Below are positions 62,377-64,000 of a stretch of 64,000 bases of DNA, piece after piece. The notes under the pieces were generated by a model. The model did not search any database, was not told the DNA's origin, and worked only from the letters and a program-made list of their open reading frames with translations. The DNA lies in the NCBI RefSeq assembly GCF_012849095.1, contig NZ_CP051680.1, positions 1,364,001-1,428,000 on the forward strand. The letters run 5' to 3'. Source of the stretch: Cohnella herbarum. GTDB lineage: Bacteria; Bacillota; Bacilli; Paenibacillales; Paenibacillaceae. The translations under genes and the position numbers were made by a program. Position 1 is the first letter of the stretch. Each line of letters starts with the position of its first letter.

Positions 62377-64000
62377 CTCCGAACCCTCCCCGGCGAGACC
62401 GAAGCGCCTTCCAGCGCCGGACGAGCAAGCCTCGTATATTGACTGAGCGCTCCAGTATGCGAGAACTCGGGGGTTGCCAGGTCGCACGGCGCCTCTCGAA
62501 CTCCTCTTTGACTTCTTCGGAGGACTTCCGTTCGCCCGCGATGCCGACAATGTCGATCTTCCGATTCGGAATGTCGATAAGGACGAGATCGCCGTCGGCG
62601 ATATGCGCGATCGGTCCGCCGTCGATCGCCTCGGGGCCTAAGTAACCGACGCACGGCCCCCGCGTCGCTCCCGAGAATCTCCCATCCGTGACGAGCGCGG
62701 TCGTCCGGGACAGTTCGGGATCGGAAGCGATCAGCTCCGACATGAAGAACATCTCCGGCATTCCGACCGCTTTCGGCCCTTGATAACGAATGATAACGAC
62801 GTCGCCGGGACGAATAGTCTTCGCCAACAGAGCATCCACCGCTTCCCTCTCGCTGTCGAATACTTTGGCCGGACCTTGATGCGTCTGCATTTCGGCGGCG
62901 ACCGCGCTCTTCTTCACCGTGGCGCCCGAAGGTGCGAGGCTGCCCTTCAGCAGGGCGAGCGAGCCTTCGTTCTTGAGCGGTTTGCTCAAGGGATACACGA
63001 CGTCACGCCGGTTCAGCTTGTAATTCGCCAGGAACATCTCGGCGAATTTCGGCATTTCGCTTCGGCGATAGTCTTCCAGATTGGCCCCGAGCGTCCGGCC
63101 CGTGACCGTCATGACGTCCAGATGGAGGAACTCGCGAAGCTCGTTCATCAGTCCGGGGACGCCTCCGGCATACCAGAACAGCTCGGTCGGATAGTGTCCG
63201 GCCGTCTTCGTGTCGACCAATACCGGAATATGACGGTGAATCCGGTCGAAACGTTCCGCGTCGAGCTCGATCCCCGCTTCTCTCGCGATCGCGATCATAT
63301 GCATCACCGCGTTGAGCGAGCCTCCGACGGCGGAATGGATCATGATCGCGTTCTCGAACGCTTCCATCGTCAGAATATCCGAAGGCCGGATTCCCGCTTC
63401 GGCTAACCGCATTACTTGTTGGCCCGCGGCCCGGGCGTTGCGGCGAATTTCCGCGTTCGTCGCCGGAATGAGCGCGGACCACGGCAGCGCCAGCCCGAGC
63501 GCCTCGGCAACGACCTGCATCGTAGCGGCCGTCCCCATGTATTGGCAGGCGCCGCAAGTCGGACAGCAAGCCCTCTGGAAAGCAAGAAATTCCTCTTTCG
63601 TCATCTGGCCCTTGTCCACTTCGACGCTCATATGCCACAGCTCTTCGTTGGAGCGCAGGCAGGGTCCCGCTCCCATCGCGCCGCCCGGCACGTGGATCGC
63701 CGGGATGTCCAGCCGGGCCATCGCCATCAGATGGGCAGGTACGGCCTTGTCTCCGGCCGAGGAAAGCACCATCGCGTCGAAAGGCGTCGCGAGCGCGTGA
63801 ACCTCCACCATCGAAGCGATCATGTCGCGGGACGGCAAGGAGTAATGCATCCCGTTATGCGCTTGGGCGACGCCGTCGCAAATGTCCGTCGTCGTGTAGA
63901 CGGCCGGTTTGCCGCCCAGTTGGAAAACGCCTTTCTCGATCTCGTCGACAAGCTCTCCCAGATGATAGGAGCTGGGATGACTGTCTCCCGCCGTGCTCTC
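62373..64000 (-). pseudogene. IlvD/Edd-family dehydratase, partial, frameshift near 3' end
   Basis: Sugar-acid or dihydroxy-acid dehydratase, continuing beyond the window. Signatures: CDGVAQAHNGMHYSLPSRD, then CCPTCGACQYMGTAATMQ (cluster Cys), ATNAEIRRNA and TDGRFSGATRGPCVGY. Where family members have a Cys before Asp-Lys, this one has SSAGDK, so one cluster ligand is absent. In the run of five G at 62469-62473 one base seems missing. With six, the end reads RRATWQPPEFSHTGALSQYT, then RLARPALEGASV and stops at 62373 in ATGA overlap with the SDR gene; as given the frame runs wrongly to 62285. So it is a frameshift or an undercall. Confidence 0.8.

Overview
The window looks like part of the chromosome of a spore-forming Gram-positive bacterium of the Paenibacillaceae (Paenibacillus or Cohnella-like). 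The signs are two YesM/YesN-type sensor kinase plus AraC-type response regulator pairs beside sugar ABC transporters without their own ATPase, a collagen-like exosporium-type protein, a CwlJ-like cortex hydrolase, strong AGGAGG ribosome binding sites, frequent TTG starts, and CsoR- and Zur-type operators of Firmicutes form. No rRNA, tRNA, CRISPR array, prophage or intact insertion sequence was seen.

Layout. 1-3,200: a frameshifted TPR gene cut by the window edge, a WG-repeat secreted protein and a small secreted protein. 3,195-11,700: a carbohydrate uptake locus (binding protein, two permeases, esterase, class C-like serine hydrolase) with its own two-component system. 11,800-18,500: a decayed acetyltransferase, a collagen-like spore surface protein, an epimerase, a large serine hydrolase and a GntR-controlled membrane protein. 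18,600-28,600: a metal and stress region with a copper module (YtkA-like lipoprotein, CopA, CopZ, a sulfite-reductase-like protein, CsoR and three CsoR-like operators), a thioredoxin, a catalytically degenerate signal-peptidase-like lipoprotein, oxalate decarboxylase, and arsB-arsC behind a MerR-type promoter. 28,500-35,000: single genes (MFS, GC-rich MerR plus oxidoreductase, CwlJ-like, YihY, DUF6273) and small remnants. 35,100-42,150: a double-MerR regulator facing a six-gene operon laid out like the staphylopine metallophore operon cntABCDF-cntE and preceded by a near-perfect Zur box. 43,100-48,750: a row of unrelated small genes, each separated by a related element of about 80-240 bp whose ends have the form TCTAAC...GTTAGA; this resembles an integron gene-cassette array without an integrase. 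49,000-64,000: a MOSC protein, then a plant cell-wall sugar locus (GH78 rhamnosidase, LplABC-type transporter with a cre site, two-component system, GNAT, GH39-like glycosidase, SDR, IlvD/Edd dehydratase).

How it works together. The two sugar loci follow one plan: an extracellular sensor controls an oligosaccharide importer, and cytoplasmic or secreted hydrolases and a sugar-acid pathway process the cargo. The copper module is self-regulated by CsoR, and the zinc/metallophore operon by Zur. The cassette-like row carries typical accessory functions (acetyltransferases, a VOC protein, a P-loop protein and unknowns). At least five genes are broken by what looks like one missing base, in most cases in a short mononucleotide run, so sequencing undercalls must be excluded before calling them pseudogenes.
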